In this document: positions 37,785-45,850 of the stretch, piece after piece
Layout: the number at the start of each line of letters is the position of its first letter
Position numbering within the stretch: position 1 is the stretch's first letter
Origin: CAVVST01 sp963750995
GTDB lineage: Bacteria; Acidobacteriota; Vicinamibacteria; Vicinamibacterales; UBA2999
Length of the DNA stretch: 64,000 nucleotides
NCBI GenBank assembly: GCA_963750995.1
Contig: CAVVST010000005.1
Location: 1,426,001 to 1,490,000, forward strand
Reading direction: 5' to 3'
The notes under the pieces: model-generated
Told to the model about the DNA's origin: nothing
Seen by the model: the letters and a program-made list of their open reading frames with translations, nothing else
Database searches by the model: none
Translations under genes and position numbers: made by a program

Positions 37785-38054
37785 GTGATCGTGTCCACCG
37801 CCTTACAGTCCGCTCCCTCCACTGAACCTCGTCTCGGGCGCAGCGTCTCGATCGATCAGGCCGCGACCCTGCTGAATGTTTCACGGCGCACCGTATACAA
37901 CCGCATCCGCGACGGGCGGCTGCAGACCATCCGGACACTTGGCGGGTCGCAGCGCGTGCTCGTGGAATCGCTCTACGACCTCGGGTTCCGCCCGCAGGCG
38001 TTTTCCACGTCGGCCTCGGCGGCCACATTTGCCGTTCGTCCGGGCCGCAACTAG
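37785..38054 (+). CDS. Small excisionase-type helix-turn-helix protein
   Basis: 89 aa. The start is a GTG at 37785 with a perfect GGAGGA ribosome-binding site four bases upstream. SVSIDQAATLLNVSRRTVYN then IRDGRLQTIRTLGGSQRVL is a MerR-like/excisionase winged helix (HTH_17 type): helix-turn-helix, then a beta wing. Such proteins bind DNA as excisionases or as small regulators. There is no integrase, phage or other mobile gene beside it, so regulation is likelier. It stands 29 bp upstream of the S8 protease on the same strand and may control that gene (inference). The low-complexity ends (STSASAATFAV) are probably disordered. Confidence 0.85.
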   Translation: MIVSTALQSAPSTEPRLGRSVSIDQAATLLNVSRRTVYNRIRDGRLQTIRTLGGSQRVLVESLYDLGFRPQAFSTSASAATFAVRPGRN

Positions 38055-38083
38055 CTTCCGCTTTTGAACAATAAGGGGATCAC

Positions 38084-39896
38084 ATGGCATTCGAACAGAA
38101 GGCGACAGCATCTCCGAAAATACTGAGCTGGCGCCCCTTGCTCGCCTGCCTGGCGGTGGCCGTCGTCCTGGCCCCGTCTTCTGTATCGGCACAAGGACGC
38201 CGGGCCCGTTTGTCCGAGGACCTGGCAGACAAGATTTCGAGCGGCGGCGACGACACGACCTGCGTCATCCTCCCCGGCTCCCAGGCGGACATTGACACGC
38301 TGGCAACGCGGTATGGACTGCGCGTACGCAAGCGTCTCGCTGCCGGTGCCCTGGTGGAGGTGCCGGCAGCGAGCCTCAGTTCCCTCGCGGCCGACGCCGA
38401 CGTCGCGTCCCTGTCAGGGAACTATCGCCTGGGGGCGCATATGGCGGTGACGGTGGCGGCGATTGGCGCCGACCAGCTCTGGCAGGACGGCTGGGCGCCA
38501 GGCGCCCGCGGCGTTACCGGCGCGGGCGTCGGCGTCGCGGTGATCGACTCGGGCGTCGCCGAGGTCCCCGAGCTCCACGGCCGCATCGTCGTCAGCGTGG
38601 ACTTCACGGCAACCGCCAGGAAGAACGGGCCGGAGGTGCGGGGTGCGGCGGAGCAAGGCGAGGGTGCGGGATGCACGACCGCGTCCGGCGGCGTGATCGG
38701 CAATCCGGGCGATCAGAACGGCCACGGCACGCACGTGGCGGGGATCATTGCCGCGGCGGGGGCCAACAAAAGCGACACCACCCGCGGCGTCGCGCCGGGC
38801 GCGCACATCATCAGCCTGAAGGTGCTCGACGCCGACGGCGGCGGCTACGCCGCCGACGTGGTCGAGGCGGTCGAGTGGGCGATCGTCAACCGCGAGCGCT
38901 ACGGCATCCGCGTTTTGAACATGTCGCTGGGCGGCCCGGTGCTGCAAGCGGCCGCGGACGATCCGGTGAACCAGGCCGTAGAGCGTGCCTACCGCTCCGG
39001 GCTGGTCGTGGTCGCGTCAGCGGGCAACGGCGGCAAGGACGCCGAGGGGAACGAAGTGCTTGGCGGCATCACGGTTCCTGGCAACTCGCCGTTCGCGATT
39101 ACCGTCGGCGCGCTCAACACGAAGGGCACAGCGTTCCGGTCGGACGACGTCGTGGCGACCTACAGCTCGCGGGGGCCGACGCGGTTCGACCACCTGATCA
39201 AGCCCGACCTCGTCGCGCCTGGAAACAAGATCGTGGGTTTGAAGGCGCCGGGCTCCACGCTCGCGCGCGAGCATCCCGAACTGGTGATTGACACCGTCGA
39301 GGGCGAACGACTCGTGCTTTCAGGAACCAGTATGGCCACGGCGGTCGCAGCCGCCACAAGCGCCTTGGTTCTCGAAGGCTCCTCGAAGTTCACACCGTTT
39401 GAAGTCCGCTTCGCGCTTCAGTACCAGGTCGATCAGCTTGTCGGGGTGGGGGCTAGTGCATCAGGGAACTGGAAGTCTCAACGCCCTCGGAGCATTGGCA
39501 ACCGCGATTGGCGAATCTGCAAACTCAATGGTGATAGCGGGCGAAACAGTGCAAATCGGTGCAACGGTATTTGCACAAGCCAACCTCGGGAACTTGGACG
39601 GGAATCACGTGGTCTGGGGCGACCACGTTGTCTGGGGCGACCACGTCGTCTGGGGCGACCACGTTGTCTGGGCCGACCACGTTGTCTGGAGCGATCACGT
39701 TGTCTGGAGCGATCACGTTGTCTGGAGCGACCACGTTGTCTGGGGCGACCACGTTGTCTGGGGCGACCACGTTGTCTGGGGCGACCACGTTGTCTGGGGC
39801 GACCACGTTGTCTGGGGTGACCACGTCGTCTGGGGTGACCACGTCGTCTGGGGCGACCACGTCGTCTGGGGTGACCACGTCGTCTGGGGCGACTAG
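38084..39896 (+). CDS. Secreted S8 subtilisin-like protease with C-terminal DHVVWG repeats, one frameshift
   Basis: Signal peptide (LLACLAVAVVLAPSSVSAQ), an inhibitor I9-like propeptide (CVILPGSQADIDTLATRYGL) and an S8 catalytic domain. The triad is Asp in GVAVIDSG (about 155), His in NGHGTHVAG (217) and Ser in LSGTSMATA (416), with the oxyanion Asn region in VASAGNGG. After QYQVDQLVGVG one G too many in a GGGGG run (about 39450) breaks the frame; dropping it gives LVHQGTGSLNALGALA, the expected continuation, then VFAQANLGNLDGN and 16 six-residue repeats ending WGD-stop at 39896. The catalytic domain is complete before the break. The repeats probably form an extracellular stack or surface anchor (inference). 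Confidence 0.88.
39606..39893 (+). repeat. Sixteen tandem 18-bp repeats encoding HVVW(G/A/S)D
   Basis: 288 bp, exactly 16 units of 18 bp of the form CACGTYGTCTGGGGCGAC, in frame with the protease once its shift is corrected. Unit 4 has Ala and units 5-7 have Ser in place of Gly; unit 1 starts after GN rather than GD. Third-position differences (CACGTT/CACGTC/CACGTG; GGC/GGT) group neighbouring units, as expected from slippage. All three plus frames and one minus frame stay open across it, so long antisense frames here mean nothing. Not a CRISPR: no unique spacers. Confidence 0.97.
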
Positions 39897-39926
39897 CAGA
39901 ACCTAACTATGTTTTGTGGAGGTATT

Positions 39927-39956
39927 ATGAACCGCCTAATCATTTGGGGCGACTAG
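39927..39956 (+). other. Nine-residue mini-ORF with strong ribosome-binding site
   Basis: ATG at 39927 after GGAGG, reading MNRLIIWGD then stop. Its end repeats the protease end: TGGGGCGACTAG occurs at both 39885-39896 and 39945-39956. It could be a leader peptide for the HD-GYP gene 33 bp downstream, or simply debris from the repeat array. Confidence 0.3.
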
Positions 39957-39988
39957 CCGATAGTCGATACGGCTAACCACTTACCCCC

Positions 39989-41923
39989 ATGCCCGAAACG
40001 GTTCCCCTATCGCGCGCGGGCACCTGGTACGTTGGTGCGGTCATTACGGCAGGACTGACTGTCATCCTGTCGTCTATAGCCCGCATGTACCAGACCCCTC
40101 CAGGGCAGGAGTGGCTGATTCTTGCGGCGTTCACACTGCTGACAGGTTCTTTTACCGTAAAGCTTCCTAGGCTGTCGGCTCGATTATCCGTTTCAGACAC
40201 CTTCGTATTCGCTTCGGTTCTGCTCTTCGGGTCAGCGGTACCGACGGTAATCGTCGCTCTTGATTGCCTGGTCGCGACCCTTTGGCTTAGACGAACGAAG
40301 GGTTCGCACCTGCGGTCGCTTTTTAGTCTCACGTCCGTAGCATTCGCAATCTGGACAGCCGCAACGATTTTCTATTTCGTTGTTGACACAACACCGGCTG
40401 CGCCGTTGGTGCTCCCGAAGCTGTTGTTACCTCTGCTCCTACTCGCAGCAATCTACTTCTTGATGAACACGTGGCTCGTGGCGCTTGCTTTAGCGTTCGA
40501 GCGTCGGGTAAGCATCTTCCGCCTATGGGTGGAGAACTTCGCGTGGCTTAGCTTGAATTACTTTGGGGGAGTATCGGTCGCCGCGCTCCTAGTCTCCTAC
40601 ACTCAATCGATCGATTTGGCAGCTGTTAGCGTGATTCTGCCTCTGCTTGTAATTTCCTACTTGACGTACAAAACTTCGACCGCGCGAGTCGAAGAGGCTT
40701 CCCGATACATCGACCAGGTTCAGGACTTCTATATGTCCGCAATCGAGACACTGGCAATGGCGGTCGACGCAAAGGATCAAATTACGCATGGCCACATTAG
40801 AAGAGTGCAAGTCTTTGCCACCGAACTCGCGCGGCGTCTTGGCGTATCCGATGGCGGCCAGCAGAAGGCCATCGCGGCAGCCGCGTTGCTGCACGACATG
40901 GGCAAGTTAGCGATTCCCGAACATATCTTGAACAAGCCCGGTCGGCTCACCGAGGCCGAATTCGAGCGTATGAAGCAACATGCTGGCCTCGGCGCCGACC
41001 TTCTCTCGTCGATTCGATTTCCGTACCCGGCAGTACCCATCGTTCGCCACCATCACGAAAACTGGGACGGGACGGGCTATCCAACAAACATTTCAGGGAC
41101 AGATATCCCTCTCGGTGCACGAATCCTGTCAGTTGTCGACTGTTTCGATGCCCTAACCTCCGATCGTCCCTACCGGCCTCGACTAACGACCGAGGATGCC
41201 TTCAGGATTCTCCGTGAACGTCGGGGCACGATGTATGACCCGTTAGTCGTCGACACTTTCATTCGTGCATACTCGGAAATTGCCCCGCTGGCTGCACGGG
41301 CGGGTCAAGAGGCGCGAACACTATTTGCATCGGAAGATGATGATGGCGCCGCCGACGCAAGCGCGTCGCGCCCCTTGCGCAAGATCCGGGAGAATGCGTC
41401 CGAAGCGGCGTTATTGCGAACATTCACTCAGCAAATCGCGAAGGCCGACTCGGTGGCTGCCGCATTTGAAATAGCTGCGCATAGCCTTCGGCAGCTGCTG
41501 CCCGCGACGGTTTACTCCTTATACGAACTCGACATCCATACGGATGGTCTCGTGTGTCGCAACGTCGTCGGCGACGCAAACAAGCTGATCTACGGTCTTA
41601 CGATTCCCCTGGGCCAGAGAGTTACAGGGTGGGCAGGAGCAAATCGGCGAACCGCGATGAATTCGGATGCGTCGCTTGACCTCGCCCAAATCGTTCACGG
41701 GTTTGAACCTGGCTTGCGGTCTGCGATAAGCACTCCACTTACCGATCACGATCGACTCATTGGCGTGTTGAGTGCGTATTCATCGCATCAAGAAGCCTTT
41801 AACGACGGTCACCGGTACACTTTTGAAAATGTGTGCTCTACGCTTGCAGCTCGTATTTGCACGCTTCAATCGAAGAAATCACCCCAACTACTTTCATTCC
41901 CAAAACAAAAGGTCCAAGAATAG
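39989..41923 (+). CDS. Membrane HD-GYP cyclic-di-GMP phosphodiesterase with GAF domain
   Basis: 644 aa. The N-terminal 225 residues hold about six to seven membrane helices (VGAVITAGLTVILSS, FVFASVLLFGSAVPTVIVAL, LLLPLLLLAAIYFLMN and others). An HD-GYP domain follows: DQITHGHIRRV, ALLHDMGKLAIPEHIL (HD at about 302), MKQHAGLGADLL, RHHHENWDGTGYP (GYP motif), GARILSVVDCFDALTSDRPY. Metal ligands and GYP are all present, so hydrolysis of c-di-GMP is likely. The C-terminus (about 470-625) looks like a GAF domain. The codon use and GC content look lower than in the neighbours, hinting at transfer. No ribosome-binding site precedes the ATG at 39989. Confidence 0.9.
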   Translation: MPETVPLSRAGTWYVGAVITAGLTVILSSIARMYQTPPGQEWLILAAFTLLTGSFTVKLPRLSARLSVSDTFVFASVLLFGSAVPTVIVALDCLVATLWLRRTKGSHLRSLFSLTSVAFAIWTAATIFYFVVDTTPAAPLVLPKLLLPLLLLAAIYFLMNTWLVALALAFERRVSIFRLWVENFAWLSLNYFGGVSVAALLVSYTQSIDLAAVSVILPLLVISYLTYKTSTARVEEASRYIDQVQDFYMSAIETLAMAVDAKDQITHGHIRRVQVFATELARRLGVSDGGQQKAIAAAALLHDMGKLAIPEHILNKPGRLTEAEFERMKQHAGLGADLLSSIRFPYPAVPIVRHHHENWDGTGYPTNISGTDIPLGARILSVVDCFDALTSDRPYRPRLTTEDAFRILRERRGTMYDPLVVDTFIRAYSEIAPLAARAGQEARTLFASEDDDGAADASASRPLRKIRENASEAALLRTFTQQIAKADSVAAAFEIAAHSLRQLLPATVYSLYELDIHTDGLVCRNVVGDANKLIYGLTIPLGQRVTGWAGANRRTAMNSDASLDLAQIVHGFEPGLRSAISTPLTDHDRLIGVLSAYSSHQEAFNDGHRYTFENVCSTLAARICTLQSKKSPQLLSFPKQKVQE

Positions 41924-42170
41924 TCCGCCTGATGGTAGCGTGGCTTCAACGCTCTCTGCAACCACCCCGGTCGTCCTCGACGCGAAGACGACTACCGCAA
42001 GCCTGCAGTCCGCATTTGACGAATTCCTCAGCTGTGGAAGCGCGAAAGGCATAGGCCAAGAAGCGAAGCGGAGTCCTCTCAAACGTGCCGCGTCAGGCAA
42101 GGGCCCCGTGCCATGACAAGCGGCCACGAGCCGGTCCCCGGCTAGCCATCTACCGCCAGAGGAATCGTTA

Positions 42171-42323
42171 GTGCCCCCTGCCCGTCGGAAGTTAACCCTG
42201 GCGCAGTTGGAGCGGCACCTGTTCAGTGCCGCCGACATTCGCGATCGCGCGCGGCAGTATCCACCCGTGACGACGACGCGGAGCCGGTCACACGCGAGTC
42301 ATTGTTTTCAAGCGATCAGCTGA
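42171..42323 (+). pseudogene. N-terminal stub of a type I restriction-modification M subunit (HsdM-like)
   Basis: A GTG at 42171, after AGAGGA, reads VPPARRKLTLAQLERHLFSA then ADI. The stretch LTLAQLERHLFSAADI is the usual opening of many HsdM methyltransferase subunits (before the conserved LRGKMDASE segment). After ADI the similarity stops at once and the frame ends at 42323 in unrelated sequence. No catalytic NPPF motif, no HsdS or HsdR. A remnant left when a type I locus was deleted. Confidence 0.6.
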
Positions 42324-42439
42324 TAAGGGTGCTGCGGAGGCTGACAGACTGCGCCTGCGCAACCTGCGCAAACCAGTTGTAAGAGCAGGACAACTCTGAC
42401 GCCTAGCTTTGCCACGTCCCTGTATATCGGGCTCGGCGC

Positions 42440-42445
42440 TATAGT
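42440..42445 (+). promoter_or_regulatory. TATAGT -10 box with near-leaderless start
   Basis: GCGCTATAGTGGGATGCT directly precedes the GTG at 42454, eight bases after the hexamer. Transcription would start at or within a base or two of the start codon, fitting a leaderless mRNA. No ribosome-binding site is seen. Confidence 0.45.
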
Positions 42446-42453
42446 GGGATGCT

Positions 42454-43518
42454 GTGCGTCCCCTCGATCGGGCTACCGCCTTCTCGGCGCGCTACGGTCT
42501 GAAGTCCCCCATCCTGCTGGCGCCGATGGCGGGGGCATCACCCGCCAGCCTCTCGATTGCCGTCGCCAACGCCGGCAGCATGGGCGCCATGGGCGCGCTG
42601 CTCACGCCGCCGGCCGGGATTCGTGCGTGGGTCGAGGAGTTCCGGGCGAACAGCCGCGGCCCGTTCCAGCTCAATGTCGGGATTCCCGATCCGCCGCCGC
42701 GGCGCGAGGCCCACGTCGAGGCGCGCATGCGAGCCTTCCTCGCCAACTGGGGGCCGGCGGTCCCGGCAGAGGCCGCCAATGCGGCGATGCCCGACTTCGC
42801 GGCGCAGCTCGAGACGTTCCTCGAGCTGAAGCCCACCGCGGCGTCGTCCATCATGGGCGTCTTCCCCGAGCGGTTTGTCGCGCGGCTGAAAGACCAGGGC
42901 ATCGCCTGGTTCGCAACGGCGACGACACTGGCGGAAGCGAAAGCGGCGCAGGCGGCCGGCGCCGACGCGATCATCGCCCAGGGGTACGAGGCCGGCGGCC
43001 ACCGCAGCGCCTTCGATCACGCCGCGGCCGAGCGCCAGGGCGTGGGACTCATCGCCCTGGTACCCCGCCTCGCCGACCACCTTGCGGTGCCGATCATTGC
43101 CGCCGGCGGTATCGGCGACGGCCGCGGCGTCGCCGCGGCGCTCACGCTCGGAGCCAGCGCGGCTTCGATCGGCACGGCGTTCCTGCGCTGCACCGAAGCC
43201 CACACCCATCCCGCCTGGGCCAGTGCGCTTGCTGACCTCGAGCCGGAACACACCACCATGACCAGGGCGTTGACCGGCCGCCTCGCCCGCGCCGTGGCCA
43301 CAGATTTCGTGAATGCCGCGGCGTTACCCGACGCGCCGCGCCCCGCGCCCTATCCGATCCAGCGCGCGCTGACCGCCGCGATGAAGGAAGCGGGCGCCGC
43401 TGCCGGCGATCGTCATCGCATGCAGCTCTGGGCCGGGCAGTCGGCGGCGATGGCGAAACCCGTCGCGGCCGGCGACCTGCTGAACCAGATCTGGAGCGAC
43501 GCGCAAGCCCTGCTCTAG
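42454..43518 (+). CDS. Nitronate monooxygenase (2-nitropropane dioxygenase family)
   Basis: 354 aa FMN-dependent TIM-barrel flavoprotein that detoxifies alkyl nitronates such as propionate 3-nitronate. It opens with SPILLAPMAGASPASLSIAV (the PMAG/GG substrate loop), then FQLNVGIP, GADAIIAQGYEAGGHR (catalytic His), PIIAAGGIGDGRGVAAALTL (FMN phosphate binding) and GASAASIGTAFL. The insert between about 70 and 120 (RREAHVEARMRAF) is typical of class I enzymes. Start GTG at 42454 without a ribosome-binding site but with a -10 box just upstream. The next gene starts 4 bp after its stop. Confidence 0.9.
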   Translation: MRPLDRATAFSARYGLKSPILLAPMAGASPASLSIAVANAGSMGAMGALLTPPAGIRAWVEEFRANSRGPFQLNVGIPDPPPRREAHVEARMRAFLANWGPAVPAEAANAAMPDFAAQLETFLELKPTAASSIMGVFPERFVARLKDQGIAWFATATTLAEAKAAQAAGADAIIAQGYEAGGHRSAFDHAAAERQGVGLIALVPRLADHLAVPIIAAGGIGDGRGVAAALTLGASAASIGTAFLRCTEAHTHPAWASALADLEPEHTTMTRALTGRLARAVATDFVNAAALPDAPRPAPYPIQRALTAAMKEAGAAAGDRHRMQLWAGQSAAMAKPVAAGDLLNQIWSDAQALL

Positions 43519-43522
43519 ATCG

Positions 43523-44164
43523 ATGGATACCCGCATCCCGGGCATCTCCCTCACGGCCAGCGCGGCCCTGGCAATGTTTGCGATGGCCCATCACCCGACG
43601 GCGGGCGGCGCCGACTTCATCGAGTTTGCGAAAAGCGTCGAGCGCCTCGCCGGGCTGAACCAGGCGGTCCACGGCACGATGCTCGCGCTGATGGCGGTGA
43701 CCACCTGGGCGCTCATCGCCTTTGCCATCCAGCGCGGGATCAACCGCTCGCTGGTACTCCTCGGCCTCGTCGCCTGGGTCATCGGCTTCGCCGGCATGGC
43801 GATCGCCGGGCTCTTCAACGGCTTTGTTATCGTCGCCATCGCCCGCCGCGCGCTGGCGGCGCCCACTTCCAGCGAACAGCTGCGCGTGACGCTTCAGGCC
43901 ATGAACGCAGCCGTCGCCGTCGTCGCCGTGGCCGGCGCGATCGGGATGTCGGCGGCGATGGCGTGCTGGTCGGCCGACCTGACGCGTGACGAGGGCCCGG
44001 CGAGATGGGTGGGGTTGAGCGGCCTCGCCGCCGGAACGCTCGCCGCCCTTGCGCTGCTCACCGGGATCGTCACGCTCGACGTCGGTGGGATGCTGACCGT
44101 GCTGGCGGTGTGGGCAGCATGGTTCGTTGCAGTCGGCTCGCTGATGATCTTCAGACAAGTCTGA
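43523..44164 (+). CDS. Integral membrane protein of unknown function
   Basis: 213 aa with about six hydrophobic helices, for example LTASAALAMFAMAHH, GTMLALMAVTTWALIAFAI, LLGLVAWVIGFAGMAIAGLF, AVAVVAVAGAIGMSAAM and MLTVLAVWAAWFVAVGSLMI. Conserved-looking polar spots are HHPTAGG near the N-terminus and NQAVHG before helix two, which could bind a metal or haem, but I do not recognise the family. It starts 4 bp after the nitronate monooxygenase and is presumably co-transcribed. It converges on the methyltransferase gene across 29 bp. Confidence 0.75.
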   Translation: MDTRIPGISLTASAALAMFAMAHHPTAGGADFIEFAKSVERLAGLNQAVHGTMLALMAVTTWALIAFAIQRGINRSLVLLGLVAWVIGFAGMAIAGLFNGFVIVAIARRALAAPTSSEQLRVTLQAMNAAVAVVAVAGAIGMSAAMACWSADLTRDEGPARWVGLSGLAAGTLAALALLTGIVTLDVGGMLTVLAVWAAWFVAVGSLMIFRQV

Positions 44165-44193
44165 ATCGCACCCCCCGCACCGCCGCACCTTGC

Positions 44194-45249
44194 TTAGCGC
44201 ACCTCCGCTTCGACGACCCAGAGTGGCGCCTCGGTTGGGGCGACGCGTGTCAGCTCGAAGCCGTTGCGTGCGAACAGCTCCTTGAATTCCGCTTCGGTGC
44301 GCTCGCGCCCACCGGGCAGCAGCATCATCTCGAGGTCGATCAGCTTCGACAGGTCTGGCTCGTTGCCCGGCTTGATGACGGCTTCGACGAGGATCACCTT
44401 CCCACGCGGCTTTCCATCGAGCGCGGTGCGGACGTTCCGGAGGATCAGCCCGGCGCGCTCATCGTTCCAGTCATGAATGATGTGCTTCATGATGTAGGCG
44501 TCGCCACCGCGCGGGACTGAGGTGAAAAAATCGCCCGCCACTTTCTCGACCCGGCCGGCGACGCCGAGCGCCTCCGGTGCGCTGGCGCCGGCAATGACGT
44601 GTTCGGCATCGAACAGGATCCCGCGCATGCCCGGGTACTGGCGAAGGATCGACGCGAGCAGCATGCCGTGGCCGCCGGCCACGTCCACGAGCACGCCGAT
44701 GCCGCTGAAATCGTAGGCCTGCAGCACCGCCGGCGCGACGCCGGCGCTGAAGTTCGTCATCGCGTTGTTGAAGCGCGCGGCGAGTTCCGGGTTGCGCTGG
44801 AGGTACTCGAACGCCGGCATGCCGAGGGCCTTCTCGGCCGTTTCGCCCGTCCTGACCGAGTGGACGAGCTCGCCGTAGATACGGAAATGGAACGCATCGT
44901 CCATCCACAGCACCATGTCGCGCACGCTGCCGGGTACGTTCGATCGGAGCAGGGCGCCGGCGGGCGTCAGCGCGAAGGTGCGGGGAGCGGTCTCGATGAA
45001 CACGCCGGCCGTGGCCAGCGCCCGGATCACGCGGTAGAGCGCGTCCTCGTTCGCGCCGGTGCGCGCGGCCAGGTCTGCCGCGGAGCGCGGTCCGTCGGCG
45101 AGGTGGTCGGCGACGCCGAGCTGCGCCGCGACGCCGAGCGCCGCCGAGGCCATGAAGCCGGTGGCGATTTGGATGATCTGCTGGAGTGCCGCCGCGTCAG
45201 GCGGTGCGCTTACGGATGGTGTCGGCTGAACCACGTGTGAGTCCCCCAA
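44194..45249 (-). CDS. SAM-dependent O-methyltransferase (plant-COMT-like fold)
   Basis: 351 aa. An N-terminal dimerisation/winged-helix part (AAQLGVADHLADGPRSAADL, DALYRVIRALATAGVF) is followed by a Rossmann domain with VDVAGGHGMLLASIL (SAM binding), GILFDAEHVI, VAGDFFTSVP and YIMKHIIHDWNDERA, whose His is the usual catalytic base, then GKVILVEAVI. Family members methylate hydroxyls of small aromatic or carotenoid-like molecules (acetylserotonin and hydroxyneurosporene methyltransferase relatives). Physiological substrate unknown; there is no biosynthetic cluster around it. The start is uncertain: TTG at 45249, or the GTG at 45234. Confidence 0.88.
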   Translation of the reverse strand: MGDSHVVQPTPSVSAPPDAAALQQIIQIATGFMASAALGVAAQLGVADHLADGPRSAADLAARTGANEDALYRVIRALATAGVFIETAPRTFALTPAGALLRSNVPGSVRDMVLWMDDAFHFRIYGELVHSVRTGETAEKALGMPAFEYLQRNPELAARFNNAMTNFSAGVAPAVLQAYDFSGIGVLVDVAGGHGMLLASILRQYPGMRGILFDAEHVIAGASAPEALGVAGRVEKVAGDFFTSVPRGGDAYIMKHIIHDWNDERAGLILRNVRTALDGKPRGKVILVEAVIKPGNEPDLSKLIDLEMMLLPGGRERTEAEFKELFARNGFELTRVAPTEAPLWVVEAEVR

Positions 45250-45306
45250 GGATATGAGCCATCAGCCATTATCACCGGGGGAACAAAAGTGGCGCGGGCG
45301 TCGCGA

Positions 45307-45738
45307 CTAGCGGCGGACCGGGCCGCGGCCCGAGACGCGTTCAAGCGCCTCCTGCACGAGGTAGGGCACGAACGGCTTGGTCACGTACCCTGCCGCGCCC
45401 ACCTTGCGGCTGGTCTGCACGGTATGGGGATCGCGGTGCGCGGTGCTCATGACGATTGCGGTGCGGGGCCAGCGCGCGTGCACGTGCTCCGCCAGCCACA
45501 GCCCGTCATGCTCCGGCATCGACACGTCCGACAGCAGGATGTCGGCGGGCTCGGCCTCCATGATCTGCAGCGCCTCTGCGGCGCTCGCCACGTGCCACAC
45601 CCCGTACCCCCAGCCCTTCAGCATGCGGGTCAGGATCATCCGGATCCCCAGCTCGTCGTCAACGACCAAGACCTTTTCGCGGCGCGGGAGGGGCTGGCCC
45701 GGCCGTGTGAGGTTGCTCGCGTACAGGTATTGCGACAT
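45307..45738 (-). CDS. Stand-alone response regulator receiver protein
   Basis: 143 aa, CheY-like. Acidic pocket VLVVDDE, phospho-acceptor Asp in DILLSDVSMPEHDG, switch Thr in IVMSTAH, and the conserved Lys in AAGYVTKPF. It lacks an output domain, so it probably acts through protein contacts. No histidine kinase lies next to it. The N-terminus has about 20 extra residues before the first strand. It precedes the methyltransferase gene on the same strand by about 60 bp, without a clear functional link. Confidence 0.9.
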   Translation of the reverse strand: MSQYLYASNLTRPGQPLPRREKVLVVDDELGIRMILTRMLKGWGYGVWHVASAAEALQIMEAEPADILLSDVSMPEHDGLWLAEHVHARWPRTAIVMSTAHRDPHTVQTSRKVGAAGYVTKPFVPYLVQEALERVSGRGPVRR

Positions 45739-45850
45739 CAGGTAATGTGCGTCCCTGACAATTATCGGTGCGTCTTTTCGGCGGCACTACTGTGCGCGGC
45801 GAGGGTGTGCGCGGATTCCGTGCACACGTGTGCGGCAGGAAGGGTGCAGC

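Larger units (their letters stand above)
41924..42453. other. 530-bp gene-poor region with scar sequence
   Basis: No complete gene is supported. The first half (41930-42170) reads open in short stretches without recognisable motifs. It contains the truncated hsdM-like start at 42171 and a TATAGT box at 42440. Together with the lower GC of the preceding gene this looks like the edge of an acquired and eroded segment. Confidence 0.55.

Noticed and set aside
39606..39893. Possible CRISPR array
   Set aside because: The units follow one another with no unique spacers, keep a coding frame and encode protein repeats; no cas genes are present.
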